Of a stretch of 64,000 bases of DNA, positions 33,563 through 45,212 are shown one piece after another. Where the stretch lies: contig NC_063052.1 in assembly GCF_018812025.1 (NCBI RefSeq), positions 26,388,670 through 26,452,669 on the forward strand, in the 5' to 3' direction. The notes below the pieces were generated by a model. It did no database searches. It was not told where the DNA came from and was given only the letters and a program-made list of their open reading frames with translations. How positions within the stretch are numbered: position 1 is the stretch's first letter; the number at the start of each line of letters is the position of its first letter. The position numbers and the translations under genes are program-made. This DNA comes from Megalobrama amblycephala (lineage: Eukaryota > Chordata > Actinopteri > Cypriniformes > Xenocyprididae).

Positions 33563-35755
33563 TAAAGCTGCAAGCAGCGATGAAAGGGCCCTCGCACCTG
33601 GGCTCACCGCCACCCATTGGCCTTAGGAAAACAGTGAACAGTGGGCGACATGCATGTAAGCGAGTGAATACAGGAGAATAATGCCAAAGTCATTTCGAAA
33701 TGCCACACTTCCTGTGGCCAACAGGTGGCGCTTTGACCGTCACTGAATATTGCCATGTTGATGTCTTCAGGCAAGAACTATCATCGAACATGTGAAGTTT
33801 GAAACAGATCGGACATTGTATGCCTGAATTACAACAACTTCCTGTTTCTTTCGTGGCGTTATTTGCAAACATTAGCACTCAGCCAAGTGTTGCATAATTT
33901 AACGTGTTTCTAGCATGTTTGGTACTTCGTGGCATAATGAAACGTGAATTTGGTAGTGAATTACAGTGTAAAGCATGCCATTTCCTGTTGCCAGCAGGTG
34001 GCGCTATGGCTAACTGAATATTGTCATATAGATGTCTTTAGGCCAGGACTCTTATCACACATGTAAAGTTTCTAGCAGATCGGACATTGTATGCTTGCGT
34101 TACAACAGCTTCATCATTCATGGCGAAACATCAGAATTTGTCAGTCCACCACGGACACGCCCTTCAGCGAAAACTCAAGATCTTTGATATTTAACATCTT
34201 CAAGGCCTTAAGATTAGACTGGCCATATATGATGTGCTTCTGCTTTAATCTCTATGAAAAGTTAATCACAGTGTAAAACGTCATTTCCTGTTGCCCCCAG
34301 GTGGCGCTATGACTGTAACTGAATATTGTCATATAGATGTCTTCAGGTCAGGACTCTAATAAAACATGTGAAGTTTGGGGCAGATCGGACACTAAATGCC
34401 CGAGTTACAACAACTTCCTGTTTCATGGCGAAACATCGAACTTTGCCAGGCCGCCACGGACACGCCTTTCAGCGAAAACTCTAGATCTTCGCAATTTAAC
34501 GTCTCAAAGGCCTTTAGATTAGACTGACCAAATATGATGTTGATCTGATTAAAGCTCTAGGAGGAGTTCATTAAAGTACAACGTCTGGAAATGGCAAAAA
34601 CTGCACAAATTTTGCAAAGAAAATTCAAAATATCTCATTTCTAGTTGGTTTTCAGATTTCACTCCACTACTTTTTTTTGTAGATATTGGACTGTTAGATG
34701 TGTGTACCAAATTTCATACCTGTACGTGAAATGTAGTGTCAGGGGCACTTCTTTGAAATTTTTTAGGTGGCGCTATCGAGCCATTTTGCCACACTTAATT
34801 CTGAAACCCACATCAGACGTAAATTTTCACCACTTCTGACGCATCTGCAAAGTTTCATGAGTTTTCGAGTATGTTTCAGCCCTCAAAAAAGTGATTCACC
34901 TTACATGGCGAAACATCAGACTTTGTTGGTCACCATGGACACGCCCTTCAACGAAAACTCAAGATCTTTGCAATTTAACATCTCAAAGGCCTTAAGATTA
35001 GACTGGCCATATATGATGTTGATCTGGTTTAATCTCTATGAGGAGTTAATCACAGTGTAAAACATGTCATTTCCTGTTGCCCCCAGGTGGCGCTATGACT
35101 GTTATTGAATATTGTCATATAGATGTCTTCAGGTCAGGACTCTAATAAAACATGTGAAGTTTGGGGCAGATCAGACATTGTATGCCCGAGTTACAACAAC
35201 TTCCTGTTTCATGGCGAAACATCAAACTTTGCCAGGCCGCCACGAACACGCCCTTCAGCGAAAACTCTAGATCTTCGCAATTTAACGTCTCAAAGGCCTT
35301 TAGATTAGACTGACCAAATATGATGTTGATCTGATTAAAGCTCTAGGAGGAGTTTGTTATAGTACAACATGTGGAAATGGCAAAAACTGCCAAAATTTTG
35401 TAGAGAAAATTCAAAATATCTCACTTGCTGTTGGGTTTACAAACTTTGCACCCAGGGGCTTTTTTGTAGGTATTGGACTGTTACATCTGTCTACCGAATT
35501 TCATAACTGTACGTGAAACGTAGCACAAAGGGCGCTTAATTGAAATTTTGTAGGTGGCGCTATCGAGCCATTTTGCCACACCTAATTCTGAAACCCATAT
35601 CAGATGTAAATTTTCACCACTTCTGACGCGTGTGCAAAGTTTCATGAGTTTTTGAGAACGTTTAGGCCCTCAAAAATGCGATTCATTTTGGAGAAGAAGA
35701 ATAATTGGCTGAGCAATTCCAATAGGGTCCTCACACCATCGGTCCTCGGGCCCTA
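33563..35755. repeat. Dispersed repeat with internal ~785-bp duplication
   Basis: Starts TTAAAGCTGCAAGCAGCGAT and ends CCTCGGGCCCTAAATAT. The segment with CCCCCAGGTGGCGCTATGAC, ATTGTCATATAGATGTCTTC and GCGAAAACTC recurs near 34298 and 35080, and more weakly at 33720 and 33995. Translated frames repeat accordingly (34337-34522 and 35123-35308 nearly identical) but look like repeat, not protein. Family not named. Confidence 0.7.
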
Positions 35756-36303
35756 AATATCACTAAAAATATCATGTCATCATGGATCATGTCAGTTATT
35801 ATTGCTCCATCTGCCATTTTTCACTTGCTTACCTAGTCTGATGATTCAGCTGTGCATAGATCCAGACGTTAATACTGGCTGCCCTTGTGTAATGCCTTGA
35901 ACATGAGCTGGCATATGCAAATATTGGGGCGTACATATTAATGATTCCGACTGTTACATAACAGTCGGTGTTATATTGAGATCCGCCTGTTCTTCTGAGG
36001 TCTTTTAAACAAATCAAATTTACATAAGAAGGAGGAAACAATGGTGTTTGAGACTCACTTTATGTCATTTCCATGTACTGAACTCTTGTTATTCAACTAT
36101 GCCGAGGTAAATTCAATTTTCCATTCTACGGCACCTTTAATCATATAATTAATTAAAATATTTTAGCTACATTTAATTTATAAACATTTATATACATACA
36201 TATAAATCTAAAATAAGCTATTTGAGAAATCACAGTGACAATAAAAAATATATTGATTACTTTTATACTTTTACATTAAATTATAGGGCTAAATGCTGAC
36301 TGT
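35756..36303. other. No gene recognised
   Basis: AT-rich unique-looking sequence up to the retroviral insertion. The last four bases CTGT (36300-36303) form the target duplication. Confidence 0.6.
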
Positions 36304-36816
36304 TGTGGGATTACAAATTTGTTCTATGTTATATCTAGGTTCCAATGTAATAGTATATGAACTGAAAACTTTATGTATATTGTGGCAAGGCAGGCAGACC
36401 AGGTGTCTGAGACACTAACCTTTTGTCTCATGCATTTCCTGACCATGTGGCATGACCAGCTCAAGATACAGCTGTGCTTTTGTCTCTATGATAATGTAAA
36501 GGTATAGGTGATACTGCCAGACTGATTGGATTAGCCCCTATGCATTTGAATGACACAGTTATGCTGATTAGATCATGGCTGGGAAATGTAGGCAATGATC
36601 TGATTCCTGTACTGCATTTGCATCTTTTGTTTAGATTGTCCACACCCTCTACTCTATGTATCCCTCCCCCTTGAATGTATATGAACTACCAAGTCACTGC
36701 CTTAGTTAGACTTTGGATGACCACAGCGACACACACAGCGCGTTTCTCAATAAAGAGTAACTTCTGCTTCAAGAGATCCCAAAGTCTCCTGGTCTATGCT
36801 TCTGAGATTTCCAACA
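36304..36816 (+). repeat. ERV 5' LTR
   Basis: 513 bp, TGTGGGAT...CCAACA. It holds CTATGTATCC, AATAAAGAG (poly(A) signal) and a TCTCCTGGTC U5. It differs from the 3' LTR at only a few positions (for example TATATCTAGG against TATATTTAGG, and CCCTCTACT against CCCCTACT). Confidence 0.95.
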
Positions 36817-36820
36817 GTTT

Positions 36821-36838
36821 TGGTGCCGTGACCCGGAT
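36821..36838 (+). promoter_or_regulatory. ERV primer binding site, tRNA-His
   Basis: TGGTGCCGTGACCCGGAT, four bases after the LTR, matches the 3' end of tRNA-His with one difference from the common TGGTGCCGTGACTCGGAT. Confidence 0.85.
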
Positions 36839-36959
36839 AGAGCTTCTCACCTCAAATCCAGATTGGAACTTCAAGCACAACAAAGATCTGATCCAAAGGA
36901 AGATCCAGGCTGAATTTTCCTGTTCACCCAAGGGTTGGTGAGTGATACTCTATCCAAAA

Positions 36960-37440
36960 GAACCATTAAGACCAGTACTAATGTGTTATCCTCTGCGCCG
37001 TCAGAGAAGAGTTAACAGACAGCTGTAGGGTTTGGTTAACTAAGTTATCCTCTAAAAATGTTCTTTTAGAGATGAAGTTTATCCTCTGTTCAGGCAGGGA
37101 AGATTTTAGCATCACGTGCTAATATTGGTTTATCCTCTGTGAAGTTAGGGAAGTTTTATCCTCTGCTTTATAAGGGAAGGTTGTTTATCCTCTGTTTAGG
37201 CAGGGAAGATTGGCATCACGTGCTAATGTTGGGTTATCCTCTGTAAAGGTTAGGGAAGTTTTATCCTCTGCTTTATAAGGGAAGGTTGTTTATCCTCTGT
37301 TTAGGCAGAGAAGATTTAGCATTATGTGCTAAAATTGGTATCCTTTGTTCAGACAGGGAAGTGTGTTGTCCTCTGTTCAACGAAGGTTGACAATAGTTGA
37401 TCTGTATTAACAAGTGTACCCTCTGCTGATCAGAGAAGTT
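36960..37440 (+). repeat. ERV leader with about twelve TATCCTCTG repeats
   Basis: TATCCTCTG or close variants recur every 25-50 bp, each usually followed by AGGGAAG. A larger unit containing GCATCACGTGCTAAT occurs at least three times. A splice-donor-like GGTGAGTG lies just upstream near 36937. Confidence 0.85.
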
Positions 37441-37479
37441 TTAGTGTTTTGATTGTGTGGTAACCAAGGAACTCACAAA

Positions 37480-40400
37480 ATGTTTAGAAAGAATGCTAGA
37501 CTGATCCCCACAACTGATAAAGGTGGTCTTGCGACTCCTTTGTGGTCAGATAGTGAATTCAAATCACAGTTAGGAGTGCAAATGAGCCTAATAGTCACTG
37601 AGAAAGTTAGACAAGAACTCACTCAGAAATATGAGATCCATCCAGACAAGATTTGGTCTGTAGATGAGTGTAAAAAGGTACTAGGAGCATGTATTCGCAA
37701 GAACAATGTGAAAGGCATTATCTGCTGCCATAGAGAATTTGGTTTAGCGCTAGCTACACAACAGTCTCAGCGTAACTCAGAGCTAGAGGAACAGAACAAA
37801 GAGCTCCGTGCTAGAGTAACTTCTTTGACTAAGAAATTGAACCGCTGCAAAGCTGCAGAAAAAACTGATGGGGATGAAGTTAGTCAGTCTGATAACAATT
37901 ACCCTGATTTACAAGCTTTCTTTGAAAAAGATGTAGACATCCAATCAGTAACTGATGTGCCCCTAGATTCAGTGAAGGTGTGTGGTGCTAGGAGAAGATC
38001 TCAGGGAATTGAGGGAATTGACAGTGTTCCTCCAAATTCTTCTGTTGTCCAAGTACAAACTGTTGCCAAGGCGCTAAGACCTAAAGATGTAGAGAGACTA
38101 TCCCAGAGCTTTCACAAAGCTCAAATTGCTAAAAACCAAGTCACATTTCTGGGTCAAACAATTGGTGCAGGAAATAGATCCATTACACAGGATCGAGCTG
38201 CTTCAGTTAAAGCCATAACTCCACCTACTAACATTAAAACACTCCGATCATTTTTAGGAACAGCAGGTTACTGTAGACCTTGGATTGAAGACTATGCCTC
38301 GATTGCTCAGCCACTCTATGACTTGTTGAAAGGCCAGGTTAAAGATTCTGATACTGTTTGTATGGAAGAAATTCATCTCAAAGCTTTCAATGATTTGAAG
38401 AGAGCACTATGTCAAGCACCAGCATTAGGAATTGCCCAATCTGATAGGCCCTTTGTGCTTTATGTCCATGAACACTTAGGCTTTATGACTGCATGTCTAA
38501 TGCAAGATCATGGGGGCAGTTTACGCCCCATTCATTACTATTCTGGTAAACTTGACATAGTCGCTCAAGGGATGGGCCCATGTCTTAGAGCAGTGCAGGC
38601 AGTTCATCTAGCTCTTCAGGCTTCATCAGGAATGGTGTTAGGACAGATGGTAAATGTAAGATGCCCTCATACAGTGTCCGCACTAATGAATCAAGCAAAA
38701 GTCACTTCTGTCACCTCCTCTCGTTGGGGAAATTGGTTAACAACTCTCACAGCCCCGAACATTGTTTTACAGCGTGCGCCAGTCACAAACCCATCCTCAT
38801 GTATGATGTCTACAATGACTGAAGTTGTGTTAGAGGATGAAGGAGAAATGACTCACGATTGTGTTACGCTTACATTTGCAGCTACGAGTGAAATAAAAGA
38901 AACTCCTATAGAGAATGCAGAATTGGAGTTGTTTGTTGATGGTTCAGCTCAAGTTATTAAGGGTAACAGACGAGCAGGCTATGCAGTAACTTCCATCACT
39001 GAAGTGGTAGCTTCAGGTCGACTTCCAGATCATTTTTCAGCTCAAGCTGCAGAACTAGTAGCCTTAACTAGAGCATGCACGCTAGCTTCAGGATCGGTAG
39101 CAAATATCTACACTGATTCCAGGTATTCTTTTGGGATAGCTCATGATTTTGGTGTCATTTGGCAGAGTAGACAGTTTCTAACTTCTGCTGGATCCCCCAT
39201 TAAGCATGCTGGATTAGTGAAAGATCTAATGTTTGCCATGAAACTTCCAAAGAAATTAGCAGTGATCAAAGTGAAAGCACATCTCACAACTAATACTACG
39301 GAAGCTAAAGGTAATGCTCTTGCTGATGTAGCTGCTAAACAGGCTTGTTATTATGCAACAGTACAAGTGTGTTCAGGTAGTACAGCACAGAAGACAATTC
39401 TGCCTCCTGAATCAATAATTGATCTGTACAAAAACGTTCCTCTATATGAAGCATGGACATGGTTAGACAAAGGAGCCACAGCGGATTCATCTGGTTGCTG
39501 GACCAAAGGGGGAAAGTATGTTGCTCCCGAATCACTGCTGCCATATTTGGCTCAACAAATACACAATTTGGGTCACAGTGGTCCAGCAACGATGAATCAC
39601 AGGTTCTCAAATCAATGGTGGAATCCAAAATTCAGAAATGTAGCTACCGAAACAGTCAAAAGATGTGTTACATGTCAGAAAAATAATGATGTGCCAGCAG
39701 CAACTACAGCAGCAACACATACCCCAGCTCCACCAGGACCATTTCGTCACCTGCAAGTTGATTACATATCGTTGCCTCCTTGTAAGGGAAAAACTGATGT
39801 TTTGGTAGTAATAGACAAGTTCTCAAGATGGATAGAAGCTTATCCAACAGGGCGTGCTACAGCTGCACATACTGCTAAATGTCTTGTCACTGATTTTATT
39901 CCCAGGTGGGGATTACCAGATTACATTGACTCAGATCAAGGTACACACTTTACAGGACAGGTAGTCAAGGAAGTGTCTAAAATGATGACAATTAAGTGGA
40001 ATCTTCACTGCCCCTACAGGCCACAAGCATCAGGACAGGTTGAGAGAGCTAACAGAACAATCAAAACCAGGCTAAGCAAAATGCATCAGGAAGGAGTACC
40101 ATGGGTCGAGGCACTGCCAGCGGTACTGTGTAGCATGAGAGCGTCACCTAACAGATCAGTAGGACTGAGCCCTCATGAGATTATTACAGGACGCCCAATG
40201 CAGATGCCAGGTGTGATTGATCTTAGAAATGCTGATGTACACATTGCCTCAGATGCTCTGATCACTTACTGTGAAAACCTCACAAAGGCAGTACAGAGTG
40301 CCAGAGAGAGAGTTGAGTCTTGTTGGCAGACTCCACCGGAAGGTGGACACACAATCATCCCAGGTCAGTGGGTCATGATAAAGTCATTCAGAAACAAGCC

Positions 40401-40533
40401 GTTAGAGCCTAAGTGGCAAGGACCACATCAAGTGATGCTGATTACAGCTGCTGCAGTGTTGTGTCAGGGAAGGAAAACCTGGACTCATGTGTCACACTGT
40501 AAAGTTGTTCCCCCACCTACAGGGATAGGATAG
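37480..40533 (+). pseudogene. ERV gag-pol, single open frame with large internal deletion
   Basis: A frame of 1017 codons from ATG 37480 (open from 37453). Residues 1 to about 210 are gag-like (coiled QRNSELEEQNKELRARV). Then it passes directly to the end of RT (NQVTFLGQTIG at about 220, LRSFLGTAGYCRPWI), with no capsid end, zinc knuckle, protease or YxDD box. RNase H (LELFVDGSAQ at about 482, YTDSRYSFGIA), integrase zinc domain (HNLGHSG ... CVTCQKN), core aspartates (LQVDYISL, DSDQGTHF), glutamate (GQVERANRT) and C-terminal domain (KWQGPHQV) are intact. The deletion kept the frame. This is a defective pol, not a functional polyprotein. Confidence 0.88.
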
Positions 40534-40970
40534 GACACACAGACCAGTGAGGAGCCCAGGAAGGAACCGAATGCAATAGGCATCGGGGGTTAATCCTGCG
40601 GTGAAGAATACCTCATAGGCCTTCCCCCACTCACTAGTCCATCCTTACCTCACTGTTCTTTAGGTGTCACAAGAATTAAGAAATAGGGAAAGAAGGAACA
40701 ACAATAGCAGACTTAGATTGAACAGAGGATACAACCCTAGTGTTTGCAGACTTTTACAACACATACTGCTCTGTTGTCTTTTGTTTTCTTTCTTACTCTG
40801 TGCAGATACCACTTGATAGCTGTCCCGAGACCCATACGCACCGACCTCCTGACCTGCGTATGAAGACAACTAGACCCACTACCGAGCCAACTGTCACGGA
40901 AGAAAAAATAAATAAATAAAAAATACACAACGCAGAGAATCACATACGGGAACTTCAGTCATCCATCAAC

Positions 40971-42263
40971 ATGATCAAGATTGCCATACTAGTAATCATC
41001 ATGGACATCGCACAAAGTGTAGACTCCAGAAACAACATATTCTTAGAGGTGATGAATATGTCAAGAAATGCCTTGTTTGCTGGAAAGAACGTTTGCATGC
41101 CACACCCACATTCAGTAGGAGCAGGAATTGCGTGGGTGGCACACCCCATCTCCAACTGTGACACATGTACCTTATTCGAAGTTCATACCAGTGGAATATA
41201 CAACAAGAGTGCATGTCACAACATCACAACTCCTCCAGCTTCTCCATGTTGCATTCCTGGATTACCATCCTGCAACCTAACTTCAGCTACTCCCATCATG
41301 AACGATCTACTCTTGCCAATTATTTTTCCTTGGTGCGTGGAAAATTATGTTCCAGCCTCGACTCCATTGGGTGAAATTCCTCGTGAACGTTGCAACCTTA
41401 TAGTCGAAAAGAGAACAGCATCCCATGTGGACATTACTCCATCAGCAGGGAGAGAGGAAAAGGACTTAGAAGGGTGTCTTAACCGGACACCATCTCTCCC
41501 AAAACTCTTTGCAATAAATCAGTGGTGTATGATTCCTCCACCAACTGGCACCTTTTGGTTATGTGGAACTTCTGTCTACAACATCCTACCCAGCCGATTC
41601 AACGGCAGGTGCACCCTGGTTTATGTTCTACCAGCTATCAGAGAAAATACACACTCCACCCCAAGCTCTCCACATCTATATAATTCAGCTCCTACCACAA
41701 ACAAAGAAGATGGCTGCATTCCAGGACTCACTTGTGCTCAAACATGGTGGTCAAGAACTCTTGGAGCATTAATCCCGTCTTATGGTGTCATGCAGGCCCT
41801 TGATCAAGTCAGAAGCTTATCGAATTCTGTACAGAAACTGGCCAACGATACGGCTTTGGCTCTAGGTAACATTACAGACACTCTCGCTTCGCACAAGATA
41901 ATGATCTTACAGAACAGAGTGGCTTTAGATTACATTCTTGCAACGCAAGGGGGAGCATGCGCCATTATCGGACCTGAGTGCTGCACCGGGTTAATGGATC
42001 CAACAGAGAACTTGAACAAAATCCAACAAGACATTCTTGATCTTTCAGCAAAATTACACCAGATGACTGAAGATAATTCTTCATGGTTCGGAAACCTGTT
42101 AGGTAAACCTTGGCTGTGGATCAAGGAAATAGCAATTCTGCTGTTGTTTTTCCTACTAGTTTACTATCTATGCGTCCACAGTATCAAGTGTGTCATTCAA
42201 CAAATGACTCACACTCATCACGAAGAAATGACTGTTCCAACCAGAAAAGACTATTACCCGTAA
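40971..42263 (+). CDS. env: ERV envelope glycoprotein, open frame of 430 codons
   Basis: ATG 40971 opens a hydrophobic signal (MIKIAILVIIMDIAQS). The surface part is Cys-rich with several N-X-S/T sites. The transmembrane part has a hydrophobic stretch after WWSR (about residue 262), a heptad-like helix, the gamma-type CX6CC motif (CAIIGPECC at about 329) and a membrane span (AILLLFFLLVYYLCV at about 388). It is shorter than typical gammaretroviral env, mostly in the surface subunit. No canonical RxK/RR furin site is seen before the fusion-peptide-like region, so cleavage is doubtful. The frame is otherwise free of breaks. It would be expressed from a spliced LTR transcript. Confidence 0.87.
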   Translation: MIKIAILVIIMDIAQSVDSRNNIFLEVMNMSRNALFAGKNVCMPHPHSVGAGIAWVAHPISNCDTCTLFEVHTSGIYNKSACHNITTPPASPCCIPGLPSCNLTSATPIMNDLLLPIIFPWCVENYVPASTPLGEIPRERCNLIVEKRTASHVDITPSAGREEKDLEGCLNRTPSLPKLFAINQWCMIPPPTGTFWLCGTSVYNILPSRFNGRCTLVYVLPAIRENTHSTPSSPHLYNSAPTTNKEDGCIPGLTCAQTWWSRTLGALIPSYGVMQALDQVRSLSNSVQKLANDTALALGNITDTLASHKIMILQNRVALDYILATQGGACAIIGPECCTGLMDPTENLNKIQQDILDLSAKLHQMTEDNSSWFGNLLGKPWLWIKEIAILLLFFLLVYYLCVHSIKCVIQQMTHTHHEEMTVPTRKDYYP

Positions 42264-42430
42264 TAACTACAAGGGCCCTAGCTGCATGTTTTTTTCTGTG
42301 TCAACATGCCATTCATCACTAAAGACAATCAACACAGAGCAAGTGCTATGTGCCTGTAACGATCAAAGGTTACAAGAATGAAACTTTTAAGTGTCTAAAT
42401 TTGTATTTTGTGAGAGTTATTAGAACTCTC

Positions 42431-42440
42431 AAAGGGGGAA
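42431..42440 (+). promoter_or_regulatory. ERV polypurine tract
   Basis: AAAGGGGGAA directly before the 3' LTR. Confidence 0.85.
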
Positions 42441-42441
42441 C

Positions 42442-42953
42442 TGTGGGATTACAAATTTGTTCTATGTTATATTTAGGTTCCAATGTAATAGTATATGAAC
42501 TGAAAACGTTATGTATATTGTGGCAAGGCAGGCAGACCAGGTGTCTGAGACACTAACCTTTTGTCTCATGCATTTCCTGACCATGTGGCATGACCAGCTC
42601 AAGATACAGCTGTGCTTTTGTCTCTATGATAATGTAAAGGTATAGGTGATACTGCCAGACTGATTGGATTAGCCCCTATGCATTTGAATGACACAGTTAT
42701 GCTGATTAGATCATGGCTGGGAAATGTAGGCAATGATCTGATTCCTGTACTGCATTTGCATCCTTTGTTTAGATTGTCCACACCCCTACTCTATGTATCC
42801 CTCCCCCTTGAATGTATATGAACTACCAAGTCACTGCCTTAGTTAGACTTTGGATGACCACAGCGACACACACAGCGCGTTTCTCAATAAAGAGTAACTT
42901 CTGCTTCAAGAGATCCCAAAGTCTCCTGGTCTATGCTTCTGAGATTTCCAACA
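42442..42953 (+). repeat. ERV 3' LTR
   Basis: 512 bp, nearly identical to the 5' LTR. Followed by the CTGT target duplication. Confidence 0.95.
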
Positions 42954-43339
42954 CTGTCATGATTTGTGCATTTGAACAAGATGAAAAATATGAAAAAAGA
43001 TGAAAATGAATAGGGTAAAAAAATTAACTATTAGATGTCATCATACTTCCCCAGTTGATTGATTATGTTGAATCATTTTTTTCATTACAAGTTTTCTGAA
43101 ATGTTGTTTACATATACAGATAAGGCATTTCCTAATTTAATATGCACTAATGTGCATATATTTCCAGAACAGAAATCTGAAATTTGGATTAAGCCAGCTT
43201 CAAAATTTTGTATGTCGAATTTTGTTGACATATTAGAGTTTTTATGGAGGACATTTTGGAAATTTCTTTTTATCACTCAAAAATTACGCCTGTGCTTTAA
43301 TACACATTTTTTTAAACACATTTTGATGAAGTAAAGCTT

Positions 43340-43412
43340 TATTAAACAATACTTTTTGCCAAATAAAAGCTTTTTATATCATTAAGAGTGTATTTCTTGT
43401 TTAGAAGTATAT
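43340..43412 (+). other. Relic of a C-gene 3' UTR without its C exon
   Basis: TTTTTGCCAAATAAAAGCTTTTT and ATCATTAAGAGTGTATTTCTTG match the poly(A) region behind C4 and C5 (AATAAA at 43362-43367). No C exon remains between the ERV (ends 42953) and this relic. Confidence 0.7.
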
Positions 43413-43929
43413 GAATATTATAGGATGTACCTGGAATTAAAAATACATTTTGAAAAGACTAATTAATTCTCTATATTTATTATTATTATTATTATTTTAT
43501 TTACATGTTGATTTAATTTATGAATGCAGAAAACATCACAAAATTATAAAATAATGCTGTAGGAATGATGTGTTATATTGTGGACAGAGGAGGCAAACAA
43601 ATGTGGATTCAGACTACACAGCTTATGGTGAATTCATTTCTCATCACATATATGAAACATATGAAATATGGCAATGGTGAGCTTTCTTTCATCATAATGG
43701 TTGGATGGATTTTATTGGATTGTAATTCATGTGGAAATGTGATTGAGACATTCTGATTTTTACTATTAATTAAATATTATGTAGAATGTGCTGAGGAATG
43801 TGATCACCACCCTTAAAGAGTCTCTGTGTATCTGTGTGTTTGTGTGTAAAGTCAGTGAGGTGAATAATGATCTTCAACATCAACATCTGCAGAAGCTCAA
43901 AGCTGCAGCGCTGAAGTTTCAGCCAAGGA

Positions 43930-43957
43930 GTTTTTTGTATGATGCTTTTACACTGTG
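43930..43957 (-). promoter_or_regulatory. V5 12-RSS
   Basis: Read on -: heptamer CACAGTG, 12-bp spacer, nonamer ACAAAAAAC. Confidence 0.9.
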
Positions 43958-44646
43958 TGAACACCAAGTCTGGGTTCTTTGAGTCTCCCTTGTTATGTTT
44001 ACTCTGACAGTAATAAACTCCTGAATCTTCAGGCTGGACTCCACTGATAGTCAGAGTAAAATCTGTATCCTTCCCACTGCCACTAAATCTAGAAGAAACA
44101 CCTGAATCTCTGTCTGATGTGGCATAGATCAGGAGTTTAGGAACATCTCCAGGAATCTGATGGTACCAGGACAATAAGTCCTGAGAGGTTCCTTTTTTTA
44201 TACGGTTTATTGCTGGTTTATGATTACAGTGAATAGTGACAGTCTGATCAGGTTGAACTGTTTGAGCTTCAGATTGAGTTATAATTTGCCCCACAGAACC
44301 TGAAGAGAGAGACAGAAAACACTGTACAATGGACTAAAAGTATGTTGTAAATTTTGTATACTAAACGCCTAATCAATGACAATACAGAACTTGACTTGAA
44401 TCAAAACATAGAGTTACATTTTAATGTTAATTTATAACATTTACTGCACATTTAGGTAAAAAACATTAACATATAAGTTTATGAATGCATATATAATATT
44501 TACATTTGATACTGAGTTTCTGAGGACTTGTGGATTGCTTATTTTCTAGTTTTCTTTAAATCAGCTGATGATATTAATTTCTATATACAGTACTTACTCC
44601 AGGTGCAGGTTGCGAGTGTCCAAATAATGATGGCTATTAAAGTCAT
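43958..44646 (-). CDS. IgL V5 segment, family A, CDR1 cysteines replaced
   Basis: Leader exon 44598-44646 (49 nt, starting [16 protein letters not shown]) with GTAAGT donor. Exon 2 is 43958-44299 after TCTTCAG. The domain reads [67 protein letters not shown] and [20 protein letters not shown]. Framework Cys and Trp are present. Unlike V2, V6, V7 and V8, both CDR1 cysteines are absent (Arg and Leu instead). One framework-3 residue pair is missing (SGKDTDF). It appears functional but has no J or C of its own nearby: only a C 3'-UTR relic, and a DIRS-interrupted region on the J side. Confidence 0.93.
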
Positions 44647-44738
44647 GTTTGCTTTTGGATGAAGAAGAGCTGTCAGTCATAAAATCATAAACTCACAGAT
44701 CTATAAAGACCTCCTGAGCACTGAAGCATGCAGCTCCA

Positions 44739-44746
44739 ATGCAAAG
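44739..44746 (-). promoter_or_regulatory. V5 octamer-like element (CTTTGCAT)
   Basis: ATGCAAAG on + (CTTTGCAT on -), with CTATAAAG about 40 bp nearer the gene. Same spacing as V1. Confidence 0.55.
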
Positions 44747-44759
44747 TGTCTTCACAATG

Positions 44760-45175
44760 TAAATGTTCTTTATGAGAACAAGAACCTCTATTAGTGTCAA
44801 GAAACATATTCAATTGGTAATGATCCATGTGTTTCGTTTCATTCATGATACAGGGGGGTGGAATTATTACATTTTACCAACAGTCTGAGTATTAAATGGA
44901 GTTACAAGGTTTAGTCACAAGCTCTTTTCTTTTCATTTATAAAATATTTGTAAAGGGTGTAATGATTTATGAAAAAAATCTATATATAAATTTAGAAATA
45001 TGGAGCTTCTGCCCGACAGCAACAATATTATATATATATATATATTTAATTTTTAAAGTAATTGTCGCACAGAGTTTTAGTTTTAGAGTGAAATAAATAT
45101 TTTGAGTCTCTTTCACACTAGTAAGAAAAAAAACACGGTGGTATCGCCGGCGATACCTCAGACCTCAGAGTGTTA
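44760..45175. other. V5 upstream flank, no gene
   Basis: AT-rich, with a short (AT)n near 45031. A GC-rich break at 45140-45165 precedes the family C V fragment. Confidence 0.5.
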
Positions 45176-45212
45176 AACTCAGGTTGAGTCACAACGACCT
45201 GTCCAAAAGAGC
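45176..45212 (-). pseudogene. IgL V fragment, family C (exon 2 start), truncated
   Basis: After a CACAG acceptor, - strand codons give SFGQVVVTQPEFN, then the match to the 31978-32075 copy ends. Its leader lies 3 kb away at 48274-48310, separated by the DIRS-like element. Confidence 0.78.

Larger units (their letters stand above)
36304..42953 (+). mobile_element. Endogenous retrovirus, complete LTR to LTR, gag-pol internally deleted
   Basis: A 6.65-kb provirus with two near-identical LTRs (36304-36816, 42442-42953), a 4-bp target duplication CTGT (36300-36303 and 42954-42957), a tRNA-His primer site, one long gag-pol frame, a gamma-type env and a purine tract. The close LTR match and two open frames mean a young insertion. 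The pol domain order (RNase H, integrase last) and CX6CC env fit a gamma/epsilon-like retrovirus of fish. Protease and most of RT are gone, so it cannot replicate alone. Confidence 0.93.

Noticed and set aside
33180..36135. One large transposon with CCCCTTTAAA / GCACCTTTAAT ends
   Set aside because: Terminal similarity is only a few bases and no target duplication could be confirmed.
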